This document shows, piece after piece, positions 46,927 to 55,409 of a DNA stretch of 55,409 nt. The stretch spans positions 1-55,409 of the forward strand of contig JAEWGX010000120.1 of assembly GCA_023388075.1 (NCBI GenBank), in the 5' to 3' direction. This DNA comes from Pseudomonadota bacterium (lineage in GTDB: Bacteria; Pseudomonadota; Gammaproteobacteria; Burkholderiales; Burkholderiaceae_E). The notes beneath the pieces are model-generated. The model did not search any database, had not been told where the DNA came from, and saw only the letters and a program-made list of their open reading frames with translations. Made by a program: the position numbers and the translations under genes. The stretch's first letter is position 1. Every line of letters starts with the position of its first letter.

Positions 46927-48644
46927 GCGGGGTCGTGCCGGTGCCCGGGAGCGGCGCGCCGCTCGCGTTCCTCGTCGCGGCGCTCGGCGGCGAGGGGGGC
47001 GGCGTGCTTGCCGAGTGGCTGGTCCAGTGCGGCATTCGCGCCGGCCTGCCGATCCAGGCCACGTCGGTGCCTGGCGTCGCCCAGCGCACCGGCTCCACCA
47101 GCTACTACATCGAGCTGATGTCGCAGCCGCTGCCGCCGGGCAGCCCACGGCCCGTGTTCGCCCTCAGCCCGGTGCCCGGGCGGGTGGACGTGCTGGTGGC
47201 CAGCGAGGCGGTCGAGGCGGGCCGGATGATGGAGCGCGGCTTCGTCCGTCCCGACCGCACGCTGCTGATCGCCTCCACGCACCGGGTCTACACCACCGCC
47301 GAGAAGATGCACATGGCCGATGGACGCTACGAGACGGGCCGCGTGGTGGCGGCGGGCCGGCAGCTCGCGCGCCAGGCCGTGTTCATGGACATGGAGGCGA
47401 TCGCGGCGCGGCACTGCACCGTCCTCTCGGCGGTGATGTTCGGCGCCCTCTCCGGGGCGGGCGCGCTGCCGTGGCCGAGAGGGGACTGCGAAGCCGCGAT
47501 CCGCGAGTCGGCCCGGGGCGTGGCGGCCAGCCTTGCGGGTTTCGACGAGGCCTGGCGGCATGCCGCGGCGGCGGTCGGCAGCGGATCGATGCCGGAGGTC
47601 GCGGCGGATGCGCCCCGGCCGGCACCGGACGCGTTGCGCGTGCTGCAGACGGCAGGGCTTGCCGAGGCGCGGTTTCGCGACTGGTCCGCTGCGATCGGCG
47701 CGCTGCCGCTCGCAATGCAGTCGAGCGCCGCGCACGGGGCGCTGCGCTGCCGCGACTACCAGGACGACGCCCATGCCGCGCGATATCTCGAACGCCTCGC
47801 GTCGCTCGCACGAGCGGCCGGCGATGCGGTGGCGCCGGGATCGGCCACCGGCGACGCGCTCGACGAAGCCGCGCGCCATCTGGCGCTCTGGATGTGCTAC
47901 GAGGACGTGATCCGCGTCGCCGACCTCAAGTCCCGGGCTTCGCGCCTCGCCCGCGTGCGCGAGGAAGCCCGCGCGAGCGACGCCGACGTGGTCCGGGTGA
48001 TCGACTACATGAAGCCGGGAGTCGAGGAGATCGCGGCGATCCTGCCGCGCCGGGCGGGCGAATGGCTTGCCCGCAAGGCAGAGGCAGGTGGCTGGCTCGC
48101 CCGGGTGCAGCCCAGCCTGCAGGTCCGCGCCTCCAGCCTCTGGGGGCACCTGCTGTTGCGCATGCTGGCGCGGCTGCGGCCGATGCGGCGCGCCTCGCTG
48201 CGTTTCGCCCAGGAGGAAGATGCCATCGAGGCCTGGGTCGCGGCGATGCGGCTCGCGCTGCCAGGCTCGGCGGCGTACGCGAGGCAGCTCGCCGCGCTGC
48301 CGCAGGTCCTCAAGGGATATGGGGATACACATCGCCGCGGCAGGCATAATTACGCAAGGCTGTGGGCCGCCCACGTGGCACCGGTTTTCGCCACGGAACG
48401 GCGTGCCGCCCCGAGTGCCCTCGACCCCCTCGGGGAGGCGGCCGAGCCCGGCACGGCCCCGGGGTCGCTCGAAACCGACGCCGGCGCGGATCTCGCCGCG
48501 GCGGCCCGCCAACTGGAGCAGGGCCTGGCCGCCACCCTGGCCGATCCGGAAGGGCGCCTTAACCAGGCCGCCGGCCCCATCCCCCGTGCCGAGGCGGTGA
48601 GCCGCCCGATCCACTGGATGCAGCGGCCTGGCGGACAAGCTTGA
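46923..48644 (+). CDS. iorB: indolepyruvate oxidoreductase, beta subunit
   Basis: The 573-residue partner of IorA has an N-terminal CoA-binding gamma-type domain with A-L-G-G-E-G-G-G-V-L-A and Q-R-T-G-S-T-S-Y-Y-I-E (about 20-62), extending to about 190. The C-terminal half is the DUF6537-type domain also present in the fused protein that follows. This long form is typical of proteobacterial IorB. The overlap with iorA by 4 bp shows tight coupling. The final ~70 residues are Ala/Pro/Glu-rich. The next gene begins 10 bp downstream. Confidence 0.92.
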   Translation: MSGVVPVPGSGAPLAFLVAALGGEGGGVLAEWLVQCGIRAGLPIQATSVPGVAQRTGSTSYYIELMSQPLPPGSPRPVFALSPVPGRVDVLVASEAVEAGRMMERGFVRPDRTLLIASTHRVYTTAEKMHMADGRYETGRVVAAGRQLARQAVFMDMEAIAARHCTVLSAVMFGALSGAGALPWPRGDCEAAIRESARGVAASLAGFDEAWRHAAAAVGSGSMPEVAADAPRPAPDALRVLQTAGLAEARFRDWSAAIGALPLAMQSSAAHGALRCRDYQDDAHAARYLERLASLARAAGDAVAPGSATGDALDEAARHLALWMCYEDVIRVADLKSRASRLARVREEARASDADVVRVIDYMKPGVEEIAAILPRRAGEWLARKAEAGGWLARVQPSLQVRASSLWGHLLLRMLARLRPMRRASLRFAQEEDAIEAWVAAMRLALPGSAAYARQLAALPQVLKGYGDTHRRGRHNYARLWAAHVAPVFATERRAAPSALDPLGEAAEPGTAPGSLETDAGADLAAAARQLEQGLAATLADPEGRLNQAAGPIPRAEAVSRPIHWMQRPGGQA

Positions 48645-48654
48645 GGAGCAGGAC

Positions 48655-51600
48655 ATGAATGCACCGGCCGACCCGATGCTGCGGGCCGCGTCCCTGGACG
48701 ACAAGTACGACGCGACCGAAGGCGCCGTCTACCTCACCGGGACGCAGGCCCTGGTGCGGCTGCCGCTCATGCAGCGCCAGCGCGACGTCGCCGCGGGCCT
48801 GAATACCGCGGGCTACATCTCCGGCTACCGCGGCTCCCCGGTGGGCGGCTACGACCAGGCGCTGGAGCGGGCGCGGCGGCAGCTCGAAGCGCACCATGTC
48901 CGCTTCGTGCCCGGCGTCAACGAGGATCTCGCGGCCACCGCCATCTGGGGCACCCAGCAGGTGAACGCGTTCGAGGGCGCGCGCTACGACGGCGTCTTCT
49001 CGATCTGGTACGGCAAGGGGCCGGGACTCGACCGCTCGGGCGACGCGCTGCGGCATGCCAACCAGGCGGGCAGCGCCGCCAATGGCGGCGTGGTCGCCGT
49101 CGCCGGCGACGACCATGGCGCGAAGTCGTCCACCATCGCGGCCCAGACCGACTTCATCTTCAAGGCGCTGTCGATTCCGGTCCTGGCGCCGGCCACGGTG
49201 CAGGATTACATCGATCTCGGCCTGCACGGCTTCGCGCTCTCGCGCTTCTCCGGGCTGTGGGCCGGCATGAAGGCGGTGACCGACACCATCGAGGCCTCCG
49301 GCATCGTCGACGTGTCGCCCGAGCGGGTGCGCATCGTGCGTCCCGAGGGCGTGGCCATGCCGCCCGGCGGGCTCAACCTGCGCTGGCCGGAGGAGCCGTT
49401 CCTCGCGCTGGAGGAGCGCCTGGTCGAGTTCAAGCTGCCGGCCGCGCTCGCCTACGCCCGCGCGAACCGGCTCGATCGCAACGTCCTCGGGCGCCCGGAC
49501 GGTGAGCCGGCGGCGCTCGGGATCGTCACCACCGGCAAGAGCTGGCTCGACGTCATGCAGGCGCTGGCCGATCTGGGCATCGACGAGGCCACCGCGCGCC
49601 GCGTCGGCCTGCGTGTCTTCAAGGTCGCGATGCCCTGGCCGCTGGAGCCGGAGGGCATCGCGGCGTTCGCCGCCGGCTGCCGGGAGCTCCTGGTCGTCGA
49701 GGAGAAGCGTCCGCTGATCGAGTCGCAGCTCAAGGAGCTGCTCTACGCCGCCGCCGAGCGCCCGACCGTGATCGGCAAGCAGGACGAGCGCGGCGCGCCG
49801 CTGCTGCCGGCCTGGGGCGAGATCTCGCCGGCGACCTGCGCCCGGGTGATCGCGGCACGCCTGCTGCGGTTCCGCGAATCCGCGGCGAGCCAGGAAAGCC
49901 GCGGCACGGTCGACGACGCGGTGGTGGCCCGAATGCGGTCCCGGCTCGAGGTGCTCGAGCGCAAGGCATCCGAGGCAAGCCGCAAGGTCGCCACGCTCGA
50001 CCGCATCCCGTACTTCTGCTCCGGCTGCCCGCACAACACCTCCACCCGGGTGCCCGAGGGCTCGCGCGCGCTCGCCGGCATCGGCTGCCACTACATGGCG
50101 CAGTGGATGGACCGCTCCACCGCGACCTTCACCCAGATGGGCGGGGAGGGCATGACCTGGGTCGGGCAGGCGCCATTCACGGAGACCGGGCATGTCTTCC
50201 AGAACCTCGGCGACGGCACCTGGTTCCATTCGGGCTCGCTCGCCATCCGACATGCGGTGGCGACGAAGACGCCGATCACCTTCAAGATCCTCTTCAACGA
50301 CGCCGTCGCGATGACCGGTGGCCAGCGCCACGACGGCCAGGTGACGCCGCAGATGATCACCCGCCAGGTCCGCGCCGAAGGCGTCGAGCGGGTGGTGGTG
50401 GTGACCGACGAGCCGGACAAGTACCCCTCGGGCTACTTCGAGGCCGGCATCCATGTCTTCCATCGCGACCGGCTCGACGAGGTCCAGCGGGAGCTGCGCG
50501 AGTACCGCGGCGTGTCGGTGCTGGTCTACGACCAGACGTGCGCCGCCGAGAAGCGCCGGCGGCGCAAGCGCTCCGAGTTTCCGGATCCGCCCAAGCGCGT
50601 CTTCATCAACGAGGCGGTGTGCGAAGGCTGCGGGGACTGCGGCATCAAGTCCAACTGCGTCTCGGTGGAGCCGCTCGAGACCGAGTTCGGCCGCAAGCGC
50701 ACCATCAACCAGTCGTCCTGCAACAAGGACTACTCCTGCGTGAACGGCTTCTGCCCCAGCTTCGTGACCGTACACGGCGGCAGCCTGCGTCGGCCGGCGA
50801 CAGCGGCCCGCGGTGCCGCAACGGTCGTGGAGAGCACCGAGGCCGCGGCAGCCGGCGGGACCGCCCCGGCCCACTCCGCGTCGCCGGCGGCCGGCCTCGC
50901 CGCCCCGGAGCTGCCGACCATCGAAGGCTCCTATGCGATGCTCGTGACCGGCATCGGCGGCACCGGCGTGGTCACCATCGGGCAGTTGCTCGGGATGGCC
51001 GCGCACCTCGAGGGCAAGGGCGTGACCGTGCTCGACATGGCCGGCCTCGCCCAGAAGAACGGGGCGGTGATGAGCTTCGTGCGCTTCGCCAATCCCGGCG
51101 AGCCGCTCTATGCGCCGCGCATCGGCGCCGCCGCCGCGGACGCGGTGCTGGGTTGCGACGTGGTGGTGACGGCGGGCAGCGACGCGCTCGGCCGCATGGC
51201 TCACGGCCGCACCCGGGTGGTGGCCAACCTCGCCAGGACGCCCACCGCGGACTTCACCCGCAATGCCGATCTGCAGTTTCCGCTGGAGCGCATGACCACC
51301 GCGATCCGCGAGACGGTCGGCGAGGACCGGGCGTCGTTCGTCGATGCGACCCGGCTCGCCAGCGCGCTGATGGGCGATGCCATCGCGACCAACCTCTTCA
51401 TGCTGGGCTACGCCTGGCAACTCGGCCTCGTGCCGGTTTCGGCCGCGGCAATCGAGCGCGCGATCGAGCTCAACCAGGTGGCGGTGGCGTCGAACAAGGC
51501 AGCCTTCGCCTGGGGTCGGCGCGCGGCGGTGGAGCCCGACGCGGTGGAGCGGGCGGCGGCGCCGGCGGCCCCCGTGCGGCTCGTGCCGACCGCCAGGCCG

Positions 51601-52266
51601 GTTGCGCGCGGCCTCGACGAGACCGTCGCGATCCGCCGCGACTTCCTCGTCGGCTACCAGAACCGGCGCTACGCGGCGCGATACGTCGCGCTGGTCGACC
51701 GGGTCCGCGCGGCCGAGCGGGCGCTCGCGGGCGACGGTCCGCTGCGGCTCTCGGAGGCGGTCGCGCGGTCGTTCTTCAAGCTGATGGCCTACAAGGACGA
51801 GTACGAGGTCGCGCGGCTCTACTCCGATGCGCGCTTTCGCGAGCGGCTCGAGTCGCAGTTCGAGGGCGACTACCGGCTCACGCTGCACCTCGCTCCGCCG
51901 CTGCTCGCCCGGCGCAATGCGAAGGGCGAGCTGGTCAAGCGCGAGTACGGGCCGTGGATGCTGAAGGCGTTCCGGCTGCTCGCGCCGCTGCGGATCCTGC
52001 GCGGCACCGCGCTGGATCCGTTCGGCCGGACCGAGGAGCGGCGGGCCGAGCGCCGCCTGGTGACCGAGTACGAGGCGCTGGTCGAGCGGCTGCTCGCCGA
52101 TCTCGACCGCGAGCGGCTCGACCTCGCCGTGGAGATCGCGGGCGTCGCCGAGCAGATCCGCGGCTTCGGGCACGTGAAGGAGCGCAACCTGAAGGCTGCC
52201 GAGGCACGACTCGCGTCGCTCGTCGCGCGGTATGAAGCCGCGCGGCCGGTCGCCCGGGCCGCCTGA
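48655..52266 (+). CDS. fused indolepyruvate ferredoxin oxidoreductase (alpha-gamma fusion)
   Basis: This single 1203-residue chain carries all parts of an IOR. It has a pyruvate-type domain with G-Y-I-S-G-Y-R-G-S-P-V-G-G near the start, a TPP domain with F-C-S-G-C-P-H-N-T-S (about 452), an iron-sulfur region with C-E-G-C-G-D-C-G-I-K-S-N-C (about 658) and C-N-K-D-Y-S-C-V-N-G-F-C-P. Then comes a gamma domain with G-I-G-G-T-G-V-V-T-I-G (about 766) and a C-terminal DUF6537 domain. Such fusions act on aryl or branched-chain pyruvates in aerobic proteobacteria. It follows iorB by 10 bp. Two IOR systems side by side is notable; substrates may differ. Confidence 0.93.
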   Translation: MNAPADPMLRAASLDDKYDATEGAVYLTGTQALVRLPLMQRQRDVAAGLNTAGYISGYRGSPVGGYDQALERARRQLEAHHVRFVPGVNEDLAATAIWGTQQVNAFEGARYDGVFSIWYGKGPGLDRSGDALRHANQAGSAANGGVVAVAGDDHGAKSSTIAAQTDFIFKALSIPVLAPATVQDYIDLGLHGFALSRFSGLWAGMKAVTDTIEASGIVDVSPERVRIVRPEGVAMPPGGLNLRWPEEPFLALEERLVEFKLPAALAYARANRLDRNVLGRPDGEPAALGIVTTGKSWLDVMQALADLGIDEATARRVGLRVFKVAMPWPLEPEGIAAFAAGCRELLVVEEKRPLIESQLKELLYAAAERPTVIGKQDERGAPLLPAWGEISPATCARVIAARLLRFRESAASQESRGTVDDAVVARMRSRLEVLERKASEASRKVATLDRIPYFCSGCPHNTSTRVPEGSRALAGIGCHYMAQWMDRSTATFTQMGGEGMTWVGQAPFTETGHVFQNLGDGTWFHSGSLAIRHAVATKTPITFKILFNDAVAMTGGQRHDGQVTPQMITRQVRAEGVERVVVVTDEPDKYPSGYFEAGIHVFHRDRLDEVQRELREYRGVSVLVYDQTCAAEKRRRRKRSEFPDPPKRVFINEAVCEGCGDCGIKSNCVSVEPLETEFGRKRTINQSSCNKDYSCVNGFCPSFVTVHGGSLRRPATAARGAATVVESTEAAAAGGTAPAHSASPAAGLAAPELPTIEGSYAMLVTGIGGTGVVTIGQLLGMAAHLEGKGVTVLDMAGLAQKNGAVMSFVRFANPGEPLYAPRIGAAAADAVLGCDVVVTAGSDALGRMAHGRTRVVANLARTPTADFTRNADLQFPLERMTTAIRETVGEDRASFVDATRLASALMGDAIATNLFMLGYAWQLGLVPVSAAAIERAIELNQVAVASNKAAFAWGRRAAVEPDAVERAAAPAAPVRLVPTARPVARGLDETVAIRRDFLVGYQNRRYAARYVALVDRVRAAERALAGDGPLRLSEAVARSFFKLMAYKDEYEVARLYSDARFRERLESQFEGDYRLTLHLAPPLLARRNAKGELVKREYGPWMLKAFRLLAPLRILRGTALDPFGRTEERRAERRLVTEYEALVERLLADLDRERLDLAVEIAGVAEQIRGFGHVKERNLKAAEARLASLVARYEAARPVARAA

Positions 52267-52644
52267 CGGGCCGGACGTCGGCGGGTGCGGAATGCCGGCT
52301 TGCCGATCGCCAGCACGGCCCCAATTGCTGTAAGATGCTGAACCTGAAGCCGGCGGCGAGATGTCCGCCGGCACCGCCCCGACCGCCGGCCGCCCTGCCG
52401 CGGCTCGCGGCAGGCCAGACTGCTCGGCGCCGGAGCCGGCGCGCAGTCCGCCACCGGAAACCGGATCGAACCCCGTCGTCGGGAAGCGCCGTAGCCCGAG
52501 CGCCGCTCGGGTGATCCTCATGGCGAGGATGGCGACGTACGTTTCACGGCCCCCGTCCTGCGGGGACGGCAACGCGCTGGGCCGGGTCACGCCGGCTGCG
52601 GCCCCGCGTCATGCGAGTCACACATGGTCCACTGTGCCTAGGGA
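52267..52644. other. 378-bp intergenic region before scpB, with one hairpin
   Basis: The stem gccggcgg/ccgccggc (52349-52356 with 52365-52372, loop of 8) is an exact inverted repeat, but no T-run follows. A TAAGAT at 52331-52336 could be a -10 element; no good -35 is at the right spacing. I found no gene with convincing composition or start. The region must include the scpB promoter or a leader from the ior operon. Confidence 0.4.
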
Positions 52645-53420
<776 letters not shown>

Positions 53421-53424
<4 letters not shown>

Positions 53425-55409
53425 ACAATCATCACGACGAATCCTTCCAGGACGCAGCCCAGCCAGCGAGCGGGCATGCCGGCGTGGGTCCGGTGCCACC
53501 GTCGCCGGATGGGGGCGCCGGTGCCGCTCCGGTTGCCAGCTCGGGAGCCGCGACCAACGGGGCCGCCCAGCCGGGCACCGGGGCTGGTGGCGAGGACAGC
53601 CAGGAGGCGCCGCGCGGCCGCTTCGGCCGCCGCCGCAACCGCCGCGGCCTCAATCGCCGGCGCAAGGGCCAGGGTGACGAGTCGCAAGGCGACGACCACG
53701 GCGAGGGTGCCCAGCCGCATGCCGGAAGCGAAGTCGAGGAGTCGGAACCCATCCCGGTCTACGCCCGCGGCAGCTACGTGGGGATCAACGCCGGCGGGCA
53801 ACGCCGCCCGCAGCGGCGCGATGCCGCCCGCGACGACGACTCGTCCAAGCTCCACAAGATCCTGGCCGATGCGGGCATCGGCTCGCGCCGGGAGATGGAG
53901 GAGTTGATCCTTGCCGGTCGCGTCTCCGTGAACGGCCAGCCCGCGCATGTCGGGCAGCGCATCGGGCCCAACGACCAGATCCGGGTGAACGGCCGGCCCC
54001 TCGCGCGCAAGCGCGTGCCCCTGCCGACGCGGGTGCTTCTGTACCACAAGCCGGCGGGCGAGGTGGTCACCCGTGACGATCCGGAGCGCCGCCCGCGCGT
54101 GTTCGACCGCCTGCCCAAGCTGCGCGGCGCGCGGTGGATCGCCGTGGGGCGCCTGGATCTCAACAGCGAGGGCCTCCTGATCTTCACCACCGCCGGAGAC
54201 CTGGCGAACCGCCTCATGCATCCGCGCTACGGATGGGAGCGCGAGTACGCGGTGCGCGTGCTCGGTCGCGTGGACGACGAGGCCAGGGAGAAGCTGCTGG
54301 GCGGCATCGAGCTGGAGGACGGGCCGGCGCGGCTCTCCGAGCTGGAGGACATCGGTGGCGACGGCGCCAACCACTGGTACCGGGCCGTCATCAGCGAGGG
54401 CCGCAACCGCGAGGTGCGCCGCATGTTCGAGGCCGTGGGGCTCACCGTCTCGCGCCTGGTGCGCATCCGCTTCGGCCTGGTGGCGCTGCCGCCGCGCCTG
54501 GGCCGCGGCAAGCTGCTGGAGCTGCCGGAGGCGGAGGTGACCCAGCTGGTCCGGCAGGTCAAGCGTGTGAGCTCGGACGTGGACAGGCGCGGCGCTGCCG
54601 ATGCCGGCCCGCCGGACGCCAACGCGCCACGCAATGCCCGACCGCCCCGTGGTCCGCGGCAGGGCCGCCGCGCGCCATCCGCCTCGCCCGAGCTGGCCGC
54701 CGACGACCCGGCCGCAGGCGACCTGGGCGCGACGGAGGCACCCTCGGCGCGCGAGGACCTCGACGCCGAGGCACCCTTCGCGGACACGGCCTTGCCGGTC
54801 GCCGTCGCGGAAGCCGGCTTCGACCCCGAATCGACCGCGACGCCTCCCGCCGAAGCGGCCGGTGACGACGTGCCGCCGGCGGGCAGGCGCCCGCGCATCG
54901 CGCGCAAGCCGTCGCGGCGACCGGATCGCGACGCCGCCCAGGTGGCGGCGCAGGCGGCTCCGCCGGACGCACCGGATGTCGAGCCCGAGGACGAGCCGCC
55001 GCCGGGACTGCTTCCCCGGAGGACCAGCTATGTCTCGGATGCCGGCTGGACGCAGGAGGAGGAGTGGGAGCCGATCGACGACGACATCGGCAACCGGATC
55101 ACCGAGGAACCGCGCGAGCCGAAGGGTCGGCAGGGCGGCAACGGCGTCAACATGGACGACGACGACTGGCAGCCGACGTCGGCCACCGCTCACCTCGAGG
55201 GCATCACGAGGTCGATGCGCAAGGATAGCCGCCAGCAGCGGTACGGGGCGACACCCGGGTTCGCCGCGAAGGTGGGTGTGCCCAAGGACCCGAACGCGCC
55301 GGTGCGCCAGCGCAAGGCGAAGCCGTTCGGGCCGCCGCGTGGCAAGCGGGGGCCGGGCGGGGGCTTCGGCGGCGCGATCCTCGGCGGCGCGGGGCCGAGC
55401 GGCGGTGGC
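53421..55409 (+). CDS. rluB: 23S rRNA pseudouridine synthase RluB-like (partial, runs off the window)
   Basis: The frame from ATG 53421 remains open for 663 codons to the window end. After a ~140-residue disordered, Arg/Gly-rich N-terminal extension comes an S4 RNA-binding domain (about 142-200, with S-S-K-L-H-K-I-L-A-D-A-G-I-G-S-R-R), then the pseudouridine synthase core with G-R-L-D-L-N-S-E-G-L-L and catalytic Asp246. R-N-R-E-V-R-R-M-F (about 330) is the conserved RsuA-family motif. The core ends near 385; the rest (over 275 residues) is Pro/Asp/Arg-rich and finishes in a Gly-rich run. RluB modifies uridine in helix 89/90 region of 23S rRNA. The 4-bp overlap with scpB suggests coupling. Confidence 0.93.

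Noticed and set aside
52461..52490. tRNA-like T-arm (ggttcgatcc on the minus strand)
   Set aside because: Flanking bases do not pair as a T-stem and no acceptor, D-arm or anticodon arm fits around it.
48559..52590. Very long open frames antisense to genes, e.g. 1343 codons on the minus strand over the fused IOR, also 18206-21631 and 28274-30166 (minus)
   Set aside because: They mirror G/C-rich third positions of the true genes, give His/Arg/Gln-rich or low-complexity products with no domains, and overlap well-identified proteins completely.

Overview
This is a very GC-rich stretch of bacterial chromosome, most likely from a betaproteobacterium (Burkholderiales-like). Reasons: a Bug/TctC-type periplasmic receptor, a TAXI-TRAP transporter with a DUF1850 gene, a scpB-rluB pair with disordered Arg/Gly-rich tails, and both the two-subunit and the fused forms of proteobacterial indolepyruvate:ferredoxin oxidoreductase. 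I saw no phage, insertion sequence, integrase, CRISPR array, rRNA or tRNA. The genes are densely packed in short operons on both strands. Both ends cut a gene: a phenylacetate-CoA ligase-like gene on the left and rluB on the right.

1-11.4 kb, mostly minus strand: a partial adenylate-forming ligase, a choline-sulfatase with a Bug receptor, and a peptide/glutathione-type ABC importer in gsiABCD order (fused double ATPase, binding protein, two permeases) followed by azlC and azlD. A 19-bp direct repeat spaced 33 bp lies upstream of the Bug gene.

11.4-27 kb: a Na+/phosphate symporter with a strong-looking promoter; a small GFA-family gene overlapping the remnant of a PhnB-like VOC gene; a MocR regulator; then an efflux region. 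That region holds an outer-membrane factor lipoprotein facing away from an adaptor-pump-TetR operon, and a second pump-adaptor operon placed tail to tail with the first. The first pump operon has a consensus-like promoter whose -10 element is overlapped by a perfect 16-bp palindrome, the probable TetR operator.

27-43.2 kb: a TAXI-TRAP transporter (receptor, fused permease, DUF1850); a NarL-type response regulator with a soluble four-GAF histidine kinase; a type II NADH dehydrogenase; a lone class III extradiol dioxygenase; a secreted low-complexity repeat protein with an intrinsic terminator; phosphoketolase; and divergently a cytochrome bd (CIO-type) oxidase cydAB with a 55-residue DUF2474 subunit. 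NDH-2, phosphoketolase and bd oxidase together suggest redox balancing with little proton pumping.

43.3-55.4 kb, plus strand: an MFS carrier, iorA (apparently starting at CTG), iorB, and a 1203-residue fused indolepyruvate oxidoreductase. These are two complete arylpyruvate-to-arylacetyl-CoA enzymes in tandem. Then come scpB (chromosome segregation) and rluB (23S rRNA pseudouridine synthase), overlapping by 4 bp.
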